Under the pieces are notes generated by a model. That model was not told the origin of the DNA, did not search any database, and saw only the letters and a program-made list of their open reading frames with translations. Of a DNA stretch of 14,736 nt, positions 6,430-12,700 are shown piece by piece. Each line of letters starts with the position of its first letter. Within the stretch, counting starts at the first letter, position 1. The translations under genes and the position numbers were made by a program. The stretch is from a bacterium (lineage in GTDB: Bacteria; 4484-113; JAGGVC01): assembly GCA_039961635.1 (NCBI GenBank), contig JABRWB010000040.1, positions 1 through 14,736 on the forward strand, written 5' to 3'.

Positions 6430-7680
6430 CTAGCCGCCGGCCTCGGCGCGCGATTTCACAAGCTCGGTGATCTTGCGTGCCGCGACGCCAAGCGGATCGG
6501 GCCGGACGATTTCGGCGCAAACCTCATCAAGATCCGCCCGCATCTTGTTGCGCCGGTCGCCGTTGTAAACCAGATGACTTGCCTCTATGGCGATGGTCGG
6601 CGGAGAAAATTTATCTTTAACAAGCTCCGGGACAACCTCCCTGCGGGCAATGATGTTGGGAAACGCGTAAAAGGGAAAAGTAAAGCCGATGATTTTGTCG
6701 GCAACCCACCTCTGCACCGGAGCAACGTCGTAAACCATTATCATCGGAATCCGCGCCAGCGTGGCAAGATGAAGAACTGTACCGCTTTTCGCGATCGCAA
6801 GATGGCTGTGTGAAACGATATCTCCCATGGAACCGGAATCCAATAGTGAACAGTTTTCCCCGATTCCTTGCTTTATTATCTGTTCCTGCAGAAACTCCCT
6901 GAACACCTGATGCGCGACCGGTACGGTGAAATGTAAATCGGGATAATTCTGCGCCAAGTTTCGGGCCGCCGCGAATAGATTTGGCGCTATCGCTTTCACC
7001 TCTTCCCATCTGCTGCCGGGCATAAGCGTAATCCATTTTTTGCCGACAGGAAGCTCCGGTTTGCACCCGGCCAAGCGGGCGAATTTTTCTCTGGACAGCG
7101 TCGGCTTCGCCACTTCCGCCATTGGATGACCGATGAATTCGTGAGGAAGCTCCAGCTTCCGATAAGCCTCCAAGCTCACCGGATAGATAAGGAAAAAGTA
7201 ATCCACAAGCTGCCCGAATTCTTCGAATCTCTTCAGGTTGGCGGGAGCCTCAAAAAATCCATCGTCGAAGGCGCTTTCCCATCTAACCGGCGCGACGTGA
7301 TAAACGATAATGCCGCCATAGCCCGCCTTTCTCACTCCCGCCGCGACCGCAAGATTGAGTACGCGGCTGTCTATTAATAGAACAACATCGGGTTTTCGTT
7401 CGAGAATGAATTTGACGAAATCATCCACAAGCTGCGCTGGAGTTTTTTTTTTGGCCAGCAGCATTTTCCCGACCGAAAGCAGGTTACCGACCATCCCCAT
7501 CGCCGACCATTCGGCAATATCCGCGAAAAGCTCCGCGCCGATTTCCTTAAGCCGCTCGCTTCCCAGCCCGAATATCACAAGCTCTTCGTCATGGTCCGCA
7601 AGCAAGGAGCCGAGTTGATCCAATAGCAGCGCGGCATGATGCTCACCTGAAAGATCCGAGCAGGATACCGCAACTCTCAT
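6430..7680 (-). CDS. lpxB: Lipid-A-disaccharide synthase-like GT-B glycosyltransferase (divergent LpxB)
   Basis: LpxB joins UDP-2,3-diacylglucosamine and lipid X into the lipid A disaccharide at the inner membrane. This 416-aa protein keeps the LpxB order of motifs: an N-terminal DLSGEHHAA (9-17, for ASGDxHGA), FIGHPMAE (182-189), LMPGSRWEEV (219-228), AKSGT (297-301), and PNIIARREVVPEL (341-353). Two usual acidic positions differ. The IDAPDFN stretch reads IDSRVLN (103-109), and the Glu of SGTxxLE is Leu (residue 305). It may be a diverged LpxB or an LpxB-like paralogue with altered substrate. Its ATG overlaps the stop of the upstream Gfo/Idh gene in ATGA, so the two are translationally coupled. 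Family assignment is strong; exact function is less so. Confidence 0.85.
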   Translation of the reverse strand: MRVAVSCSDLSGEHHAALLLDQLGSLLADHDEELVIFGLGSERLKEIGAELFADIAEWSAMGMVGNLLSVGKMLLAKKKTPAQLVDDFVKFILERKPDVVLLIDSRVLNLAVAAGVRKAGYGGIIVYHVAPVRWESAFDDGFFEAPANLKRFEEFGQLVDYFFLIYPVSLEAYRKLELPHEFIGHPMAEVAKPTLSREKFARLAGCKPELPVGKKWITLMPGSRWEEVKAIAPNLFAAARNLAQNYPDLHFTVPVAHQVFREFLQEQIIKQGIGENCSLLDSGSMGDIVSHSHLAIAKSGTVLHLATLARIPMIMVYDVAPVQRWVADKIIGFTFPFYAFPNIIARREVVPELVKDKFSPPTIAIEASHLVYNGDRRNKMRADLDEVCAEIVRPDPLGVAARKITELVKSRAEAGG

Positions 7681-8642
7681 AACGCCCTCGCCATTTGGAA
7701 AGGCATAATTTCAATTGTCCTGCGCTCGTTGTAAGACTCAATCGCCGCGAGCGCGGTCGAAAGCGTATATGTGGAAGCCACTCCGTCCACCACCGGAGCC
7801 TTGTCCTCTCGAATGCAGGCAATGGCGCTGTTGAGCTGGCGAACGAGCGGCTCTTCCTTGACAGTCGGCACCTCCGCCACGAACTTTTCGTGCAGCAGTG
7901 CGACCTTCACTTCAATCAAATCCACCAGTAAAAAGCCCTCTTCACCGGTCACGAAAATCTTTCGCACCTTATAGGGCATCTGCCAGCTCGTTTCGATTAT
8001 CCCGGACTTGCCTCCGGGAAATTCCAGCATCAGGCTCGCGCTGTCCTCAAACCCGCGCTCGTTCTTTTTCGCAACGCAGAAAACACTTGTCGCCTGCATA
8101 CCGAGAAGATACGAAATTAAATCAATGTCGTGCGTTCCGAGATCAAGTATGATTCCGGTATCAAGGATTCGTACATTTCGCTTGCCCACGCGCAGGTTGC
8201 TTACGCAAAGTATTTCGCCGCAATCGCCGTTTTCCAGAACCCTTTTGGCCGATTCAACAGCCGGATTGAACCGTTCGATATGGCCGACGAAAACTTTTTT
8301 TCCCGCATTATTCGCGCGTCTTGTGATTTCGTATGCGTGCTCTATGGTGTCTGCGATAGGCTTTTCCACGAACACGTGCGAACCGGAGTCAATTACATCC
8401 ATGGCTACAATGTGATGCATCGAAGTTGGAACCGACACAATGGCCAAATCGAGACCGCGTTCGATAAGCGCCCTGTAATCCTCGAACCTGTCGCATCCGA
8501 AGCGCGATGCCAGTTCGTCCGTTTTCTCCGTGTCGGGATCGGCGATTCCTATCAAATCCACATCCGGGCACTCGGCCAGAACGCGGACGTGGTTGCGCCC
8601 CATGCTTCCGGTACCAATTACGCCCGCCCTCAACCGGCTCAC
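7677..8642 (-). CDS. Gfo/Idh/MocA oxidoreductase, candidate GnnA-like UDP-GlcNAc 3-dehydrogenase
   Basis: With the GTG start at 8642 the protein has 321 aa. It begins with the Rossmann motif AGVIGTGSMGRNH (residues 6-18) and has FVEKP (91-95), VGHIERFNPA (119-128) and DLGTHDIDL (167-175). These are hallmarks of NAD(P)-dependent sugar dehydrogenases of this family. An in-frame TTG at 8693 is possible, but the -10 box lies between the two, so GTG is preferred. In Acidithiobacillus ferrooxidans, GnnA (this family) and the aminotransferase GnnB lie between lpxA and lpxB and make UDP-GlcNAc3N for amide-linked lipid A. The 4-nt overlap with lpxB here fits that role, but no gnnB-like gene is in the window. 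Specific substrate is inferred. Confidence 0.87.
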   Translation of the reverse strand: MSRLRAGVIGTGSMGRNHVRVLAECPDVDLIGIADPDTEKTDELASRFGCDRFEDYRALIERGLDLAIVSVPTSMHHIVAMDVIDSGSHVFVEKPIADTIEHAYEITRRANNAGKKVFVGHIERFNPAVESAKRVLENGDCGEILCVSNLRVGKRNVRILDTGIILDLGTHDIDLISYLLGMQATSVFCVAKKNERGFEDSASLMLEFPGGKSGIIETSWQMPYKVRKIFVTGEEGFLLVDLIEVKVALLHEKFVAEVPTVKEEPLVRQLNSAIACIREDKAPVVDGVASTYTLSTALAAIESYNERRTIEIMPFQMARAL

Positions 8643-8648
8643 GTGCCG

Positions 8649-8677
8649 ATTATATAAATCCTCCGCAGCACGCGCAA
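8649..8677 (-). promoter_or_regulatory. Promoter of Gfo/Idh-lpxB operon
   Basis: TTGCGC (8672-8677) and TATAAT (8649-8654) are separated by 17 nt on the minus strand. Only 6 nt lie between the -10 box and the GTG start, so the mRNA is predicted to start at or next to the start codon. Confidence 0.6.
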
Positions 8678-8722
8678 GGTTCAGAAAGCCCAATCCGGTC
8701 TTCCGGCATCGGTTAAAGGCTT

Positions 8723-8731
8723 TGATATAAT
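8723..8731 (+). promoter_or_regulatory. Extended -10 promoter of exonuclease gene
   Basis: TGATATAAT (TATAAT at 8726-8731) lies 6 nt before the GTG start. No good -35 is visible, which is acceptable for an extended -10. It predicts a leaderless transcript. Confidence 0.55.
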
Positions 8732-8737
8732 CAAATT

Positions 8738-9442
8738 GTGGGCTACAAGCTAGTCGCGCCCGAAAAAATTGAGCGGAAGTGCGACCTCGACAGGCCGATA
8801 TCCGAGGTTCGGTTCGTCGCGGTGGACATCGAAACCACCGGCAGCCAGCCCCCCAAAGACAGGATCATCGAAATCGGTGCTGTTGAAGTCCAAGGCTATT
8901 CCCTCGGAGGCACTTTCAGGGAATTCGTCAATCCTCACCGTAAACTGCCGCCGTTCATATCGCGCCTGACCGGTATCTCGAACAGCACGCTTGACGGCCA
9001 GCGGGAAGCGGAAGAAGTGCTTCCGGAATTTTTGGATTTTCTGGGCGACGCGGTGCTGGTGGCGCATTTCGCAGCCTTCGATTTCAAATTTCTGTCGATC
9101 GAAGCACTACGCGCCGCCGGAAGAAGGCTCGAAAACCACGTTCTCTGCACGTGCCGGCTGGCGCGCCGCATCCACTGGTTCCTGCCATCCAAAGGACTCG
9201 ACGCGATAACACATTACTTGGATATTCCCGTAAACGGGCGACATCGCGCGCTCGGCGACGCCGAAGCCACTGCCCGCATCTTGGTCCGTTTCCAAGAATA
9301 CATGCAGTCGAAGCAGTTCCGGGAGTCATTTGGATATTCCAACGGAATCCTGACCTTGCGGGATTTGCTCACTTTCCAGGATTCGCGCATCCCGGAAAGC
9401 GGAATACCCGGATTTGAAAGGCGCAACGGGGACGAGCATTGA
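8738..9442 (+). CDS. DnaQ/DEDDh-family 3'-5' exonuclease
   Basis: This 234-aa protein carries the five DEDDh catalytic residues: FVAVDIETTG (D30, E32), AHFAAFDFKFL (D115) and GRHRALGDAEAT (H169, D174). The family removes nucleotides 3'-5' with two metal ions. Members include the proofreading subunit of DNA polymerase III and stand-alone repair or RNA nucleases. The exonuclease domain spans about 25-190; the last 45 residues are not recognised. It is not fused to a polymerase or helicase. The start is GTG at 8738, because an in-frame TGA in the upstream promoter sequence excludes earlier starts. It converges on the TPR gene with a 25-nt gap. Whether it is the main epsilon subunit cannot be decided from sequence. 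Confidence 0.88.
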   Translation: MGYKLVAPEKIERKCDLDRPISEVRFVAVDIETTGSQPPKDRIIEIGAVEVQGYSLGGTFREFVNPHRKLPPFISRLTGISNSTLDGQREAEEVLPEFLDFLGDAVLVAHFAAFDFKFLSIEALRAAGRRLENHVLCTCRLARRIHWFLPSKGLDAITHYLDIPVNGRHRALGDAEATARILVRFQEYMQSKQFRESFGYSNGILTLRDLLTFQDSRIPESGIPGFERRNGDEH

Positions 9443-9467
9443 GCGCAAGGAGCGGCCAGCCTATGCT

Positions 9468-9962
9468 TTATCCAGTTTTTTTGCCTATAAGCTCGATTTG
9501 CGCCATAGCCTGGGCGAAATCGCCTTGCTCCAGCTCGTGCCCGGAATCAATGTATTTCTGCAGGTGAAATCTTGCTTTTTCGAAATTTCCGATGGCGAAG
9601 TTCATCCTGCCGAGCAATCTGTGGCACCTGTGCTTTTCCGAAAATCCAAGCTCAAGCGCCTTTTCCCCCAAAAGAATAGCTCCTTCGTACTGACCGAGTT
9701 CCGCAAGCGTCGTTCCCCAAGCGAAATGAACGCCCGCGTTCTGGGGCAGCATCGCTCCGAGCTTCCTGTACAACTCCAGCGCTTGCTGAAACTCGCGGAT
9801 TTGGCGCAGCGCGTAGGCCAGCCGGATCATCACCTCATGGTCGTCCGGTTTCAGCTCATTCGCCTTTTTGAATAACGACGCGGCATTCGTCCAGCGCTTC
9901 TGCTCCACCGCCTGGAGCCCCGCCTGGAAATACGATCGCCAGTCTCCGCCTTCCATAGACAA
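9468..9962 (-). CDS. TPR-repeat protein
   Basis: This 164-aa protein is nearly all tetratricopeptide repeat. Four helical pairs are seen, about residues 8-41 (WRSYFQAGLQAVEQKRW), 42-75 (HEVMIRLAYALRQIREFQ), 76-109 (AGVHFAWGTTLAELGQYE) and 110-143 (CHRLLGRMNFAIGNFEKA). TPRs mediate protein-protein contacts; no catalytic motif, signal peptide or membrane segment is present. The start is TTG at 9962, with AGGA 6 nt upstream; an ATG two codons later (9956) is possible. The gap to the UDG stop is 3 nt and the SD overlaps that stop, so they form an operon. A functional link to uracil repair is not established. Confidence 0.82.
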   Translation of the reverse strand: MSMEGGDWRSYFQAGLQAVEQKRWTNAASLFKKANELKPDDHEVMIRLAYALRQIREFQQALELYRKLGAMLPQNAGVHFAWGTTLAELGQYEGAILLGEKALELGFSEKHRCHRLLGRMNFAIGNFEKARFHLQKYIDSGHELEQGDFAQAMAQIELIGKKTG

Positions 9963-9965
9963 AAA

Positions 9966-10535
9966 CTATCCTTCGGGAAGTTCGAAATTCTTGTCGGCAA
10001 GCGAGCGCAGCTTTTTGAAGTGCTTGAGGTACTCTGACTTGTTTTTCTGCGCGCGCAGAATGTAACTCGGATGCCACGTCACGAAGAACAGCTGCCCCTG
10101 GAACCGGATGAACTGCCCTATGACGCGGCCCAAAGCATACCGCGTTCCGAAAAATGCTTCAAGCGACACCCTCCCGAGCAAGACTATGACCTTCGGACGG
10201 ATTAGGGCAATCTGCGCCTGCAGCCAGTGCCGGCACGCGGCGGCCTCGTCGGGATTCGGATTGCGGTTTTCCGGCGGGCGGCACTTGACGATATTGCCGA
10301 TGAAAACCTGATTGCGGTCGAAACCGACCTGGGAGAGCATTTGGTTGAGAAGCTGGCCGCTGCGCCCGACGAACGGCCTGCCCTGCTCGTCCTCTTCGGC
10401 GCCGGGGCCTTCGCCGACGAACATTATGTCCGCGTCCGACCGCCCTTCGCCCGGCACGGCCTGCTTGCGCCCCTGGTGGAGCGGGCATTCAGTGCATGCG
10501 AGTATTTTCTTGTGCAGTTCGTCGAGAAGCGCCAA
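9966..10535 (-). CDS. Uracil-DNA glycosylase, family 4 ([4Fe-4S])
   Basis: The enzyme excises uracil from DNA to start base excision repair. This 189-aa protein has GEGPGAEEDEQGRPFVGRSG (41-60), the family 4 motif around the active site, and VTWHPSYILR (152-161) as the C-terminal motif. Four cysteines fit the iron-sulfur ligands: C14 and C17 in ACTECPL, C85 in VKCRPP and C101 in AACRHW. Length is typical. The start is TTG at 10535: an in-frame TAA in the promoter excludes any earlier start, and the next Met is too far inside. The following TPR gene is cotranscribed. Confidence 0.93.
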   Translation of the reverse strand: MALLDELHKKILACTECPLHQGRKQAVPGEGRSDADIMFVGEGPGAEEDEQGRPFVGRSGQLLNQMLSQVGFDRNQVFIGNIVKCRPPENRNPNPDEAAACRHWLQAQIALIRPKVIVLLGRVSLEAFFGTRYALGRVIGQFIRFQGQLFFVTWHPSYILRAQKNKSEYLKHFKKLRSLADKNFELPEG

Positions 10536-10543
10536 GGCGCGGG

Positions 10544-10552
10544 ATTATAGCA
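10544..10552 (-). promoter_or_regulatory. Extended -10 promoter of UDG-TPR operon
   Basis: TGCTATAAT (TATAAT at 10544-10549) lies 8 nt upstream of the TTG start. No convincing -35 is visible. It predicts a leader of 0-2 nt. Confidence 0.55.
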
Positions 10553-10560
10553 AGGTGATA

Positions 10561-10591
10561 AATTTGGAGCGGCACGCGACGCGCGCCTTTG
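10561..10591 (+). repeat. REP-like copy 1
   Basis: AATTTGGAG leads into an imperfect palindrome at 10571-10587 (GGCACGC-GAC-GCGCGCC, one A/C mismatch) and a CTTTG tail. GGAG is at 10566-10569. This copy looks degenerate compared with copy 3. Confidence 0.7.
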
Positions 10592-10597
10592 GTTTTC

Positions 10598-10628
10598 ATT
10601 TGGGGCTGGCACGCAAAGCGTGCCTTTG
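10598..10628 (+). repeat. REP-like copy 2
   Basis: ATTTGGGGCT precedes a perfect stem GGCACGC-AAA-GCGTGCC (10608-10624), followed by TTTG. The tetranucleotide is GGGG instead of GGAG. It lies 7 nt from copy 1 in the same orientation. Confidence 0.75.
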
Positions 10629-10693
10629 TTAATGGACTTTTCAAAGTATAAAACTTGCGTATGCGACGTGCAGGTCACTTTGCGTTGCGACCC

Positions 10694-11251
10694 CTAATAA
10701 TCATCGTACACATTTACTTTGTCCGTCTTGAACCCAACCAATGTCCGCAGGAAATCCTTGTTTGCCGTCTTCGCCATTCAAGCTGCGGAGCAATACGGAT
10801 AATCTATCGCATTTTGCACAAGTCCGTGTTTCACCGGATTTTCTGAAACGTATTTCAGCCGGACGAGCCAACTTTTTTCGAAGGTCAACCGCGTATCCCG
10901 GTACTGATACCAAACGCGCCTGCCGGGCGCTTTGTCGTGCCCGTTCGCCTCGGCAGCGGTTTTGGAATGCAACTTACCGATGATTTGGAGGATTTTTGCG
11001 GCGTCCTTAATTTCAGCGACAAAATGATAATGATTGGACATCACCGCCCACGCCTGCAACGTCCACCCCGCTTCGCTGGCGATTTGAAGAAGAGCAGTAT
11101 GCAGGAAATCCCGCAATGAGTTTTCCAAATAAAAATGCTGTTTGTTCAACATGGAGGCCTTTATCATGTAAATGCCTCCCTCCGGGAACCAGTGCGGAGG
11201 ACGGTGCGGCCAATTGCTCGTGAACTGAAATCGCTCTTCCACGCTTCCCAA
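10694..11251 (-). pseudogene. REP-associated tyrosine transposase (RAYT), interrupted by in-frame TGA
   Basis: The frame encodes 157 aa to a TGA at 10778-10780. After it, the same frame continues 27 codons (MAKTANKDFLRTLVGFKTDK...YDDY) to a TAG at 10694. The family C-terminus usually reads SAAWF..., so TGA stands where TGG (Trp) is expected. Catalytic features are intact: the HUH-type motif MSNHYHF (H74, H76) and the Y1 tyrosine in LKYVSENPVKHGLV (Y134). The start is TTG at 11251; GTG at 11242 is an alternative. Only the last 28 residues would be lost, so the truncated protein might still act. Alternatives are a recent nonsense mutation or a base-call error. Confidence 0.8.
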
Positions 11252-11290
11252 TCTAGCAGAAAGTCAATTCGCCAAAATGTTATGAATTTA

Positions 11291-11321
11291 AATTTGGAGT
11301 GGCACGCGAAGCGTGCCTTTG
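11291..11321 (+). repeat. REP-like copy 3
   Basis: AATTTGGAGT precedes a perfect stem GGCACGC-GAA-GCGTGCC (11301-11317), followed by TTTG. GGAG is at 11296-11299. It lies just upstream of the RAYT gene and has the same orientation as copies 1 and 2. Confidence 0.8.
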
Positions 11322-11397
11322 TTATTGAATTGACATGCAACAATTCCTTATTCAAATCGATCCAAAACCCGAAAGGCTCTTATTGTGACGATATTTA

Positions 11398-11429
11398 CCA
11401 AAGCGCAGCTTCGCTGCGCAGTCCAAAAA
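11398..11429 (-). repeat. REP-like copy 4 (inverted), also candidate trpS terminator
   Basis: Read on the minus strand, TTTTGGACT precedes a perfect 7-bp stem GCGCAGC-GAA-GCTGCGC (11403-11419) and TTTGG. Loop and flanks match copy 3, but the stem has changed on both sides and still pairs. It starts right after the trpS stop and its short T stretch could also end trpS transcription. Confidence 0.6.
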
Positions 11430-12455
11430 CTACCCAAAATACGCGATCCCCAGCTTCTCCCGCACGTGCGCAAGAGTTTTCGCGCCTTCGGCCCGCGCCT
11501 TCCGCGTTCCTTCGATCAATATCTCGTCAACTTCCGCGGGCCTCGCTTCATACTCCTTGCGGCGCGCCCGGAACGGTTCCAGAAGCGTTTCCAGCCGCTT
11601 GTAAAGCTCCATCTTGCACTCGACGCAGCCGATCGTCCCCGCCCGGCACCTGTCCCTTGCCTCGTCCACGAAGTCCTTGCTGAACACGCCGTGGTACTTG
11701 TAGATGTTGCAAATCTCCGGCGTGCCCTTGTCCGTGGACTTTATCCGGGCCGGGTCGGTGACGCCCTTCATCACCTGCTCCTTCACCGTCTTCGAATCGT
11801 CCGAAAGGAAAATCGCGTTCCCCAGCGACTTGCTCATTTTGGCGCTTCCGTCCAGCGCGGACAGGAACGCGTCTCCGATAAGCGCGTCCGGCTCGGTTAT
11901 TTCGGTGCCGAACATCCCGTTGAACTTTTTGACGATGTCGCGGCAAAGCTCGATGTGCGGTTTCTGGTCCTTCCCCACCGGCACGAGGTCCGCGTTGACG
12001 AACGTGATGTCCGCCGCCTGGCTTACCGGATAGCCGAAGAACCCGTACGTGAGCTGGTCGAATCCGGTCATAAGATCGTCGCAGGTGATAAGCCCAAGCT
12101 GCTGCGCCTCACTTTTCGTCGTGGGATTGTGGCGCAGCTTGTTCATGTTCGTGACGAGCCCGTAGAACACGGTCAGCTCGGCTATTTCCGGTATGAGCGA
12201 CTGCACGCAAATCGTCGCGGCGTTCGGGTCTATCCCGACCGCCAGGTAGTCCAGCGCCACGTCGCGCACGCTTTGAGCAAGCATCCCAGGATTCTCGTAA
12301 TGCGTCGTCAGCGCCTGCACGTCGGCGATGAGAATGTAAGTTTCGTATTCGTATTGGAGCTTGACGCGGTTCTGAAGCGTGCCGACATAATGGCCGAGGT
12401 GCAGCTTGCCCGTCGGCCGGTCGCCCGTCAGTATCCGTTTCCTTCGATTTTCCAT
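11430..12455 (-). CDS. trpS: Tryptophanyl-tRNA synthetase
   Basis: TrpRS is a class I aminoacyl-tRNA synthetase that charges tRNA-Trp. This 341-aa protein has the HIGH-type motif HLGH (19-22) in GKLHLGHYVG, VGKDQKPHIEL (160-170) with the conserved D163, Q164 and H167, and KMSKS (206-210). Length is normal. The ATG at 12455 is preceded by GAGG 5 nt upstream. The start lies 28 nt inside the end of the upstream 75-aa gene, so the two are probably cotranscribed. A REP-like hairpin follows the stop directly. Confidence 0.97.
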   Translation of the reverse strand: MENRRKRILTGDRPTGKLHLGHYVGTLQNRVKLQYEYETYILIADVQALTTHYENPGMLAQSVRDVALDYLAVGIDPNAATICVQSLIPEIAELTVFYGLVTNMNKLRHNPTTKSEAQQLGLITCDDLMTGFDQLTYGFFGYPVSQAADITFVNADLVPVGKDQKPHIELCRDIVKKFNGMFGTEITEPDALIGDAFLSALDGSAKMSKSLGNAIFLSDDSKTVKEQVMKGVTDPARIKSTDKGTPEICNIYKYHGVFSKDFVDEARDRCRAGTIGCVECKMELYKRLETLLEPFRARRKEYEARPAEVDEILIEGTRKARAEGAKTLAHVREKLGIAYFG

Positions 12456-12655
12456 TTCAGCCTCAACAGCTTTTCGAGATAATGATGGCTGGTGCGAAGC
12501 CAGTGTTTCCCGCGCTTGTTCCAGTTTACGACGCTGAATTCGGTGAACGCGCGCCTGATCGCGGTGAGGTTCCCCGGAGGGGGATCGAATTCCCTGATGA
12601 ACAACTCGACGGCTTCGTCCACCGTTATTTCTTTACCCTGATTGCGTAGGAACAT
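12428..12655 (-). CDS. Unknown 75-aa protein overlapping trpS
   Basis: The ATG at 12655 opens a 75-codon frame whose TGA lies 28 nt inside trpS. The protein starts MFLRNQGKEITVDEAVELFI and is rich in aromatic and basic residues (VVNWNKRGKHWLRTSHHY, then LEKLLRLKWKIEGNGY). It looks like a small helical, nucleic-acid-binding type of protein, but no family is recognised. A poor TTGAAA-N15-TAATTT pair upstream may be a promoter, and no clear SD is seen. The overlap suggests translational coupling to trpS. Confidence 0.6.
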   Translation of the reverse strand: MFLRNQGKEITVDEAVELFIREFDPPPGNLTAIRRAFTEFSVVNWNKRGKHWLRTSHHYLEKLLRLKWKIEGNGY

Positions 12656-12700
12656 AAAATTAAACTCGTAAAATGACTTTCAATTGCGCCCCTATTCCCT

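Larger units (their letters stand above)
10561..11429. mobile_element. REP/RAYT element (REPtron-like)
   Basis: A RAYT gene on the minus strand is flanked by REP-like hairpins. Two lie downstream of it (10561-10591 and 10598-10628) and two upstream (11291-11321 and the inverted 11398-11429). RAYTs are domesticated IS200/IS605-like Y1 transposases thought to mobilise REP sequences. Conserved TTTGGAG and CTTTG flanks with a GGAG tetranucleotide 5' of the palindrome match the known REP layout. The element sits between the UDG promoter and trpS. Confidence 0.75.

Noticed and set aside
11385-12482. Long plus-strand open frame over trpS
   Set aside because: It is antisense to a certain trpS gene, rich in Arg/His/Val as expected for a shadow frame, and has no family motif.
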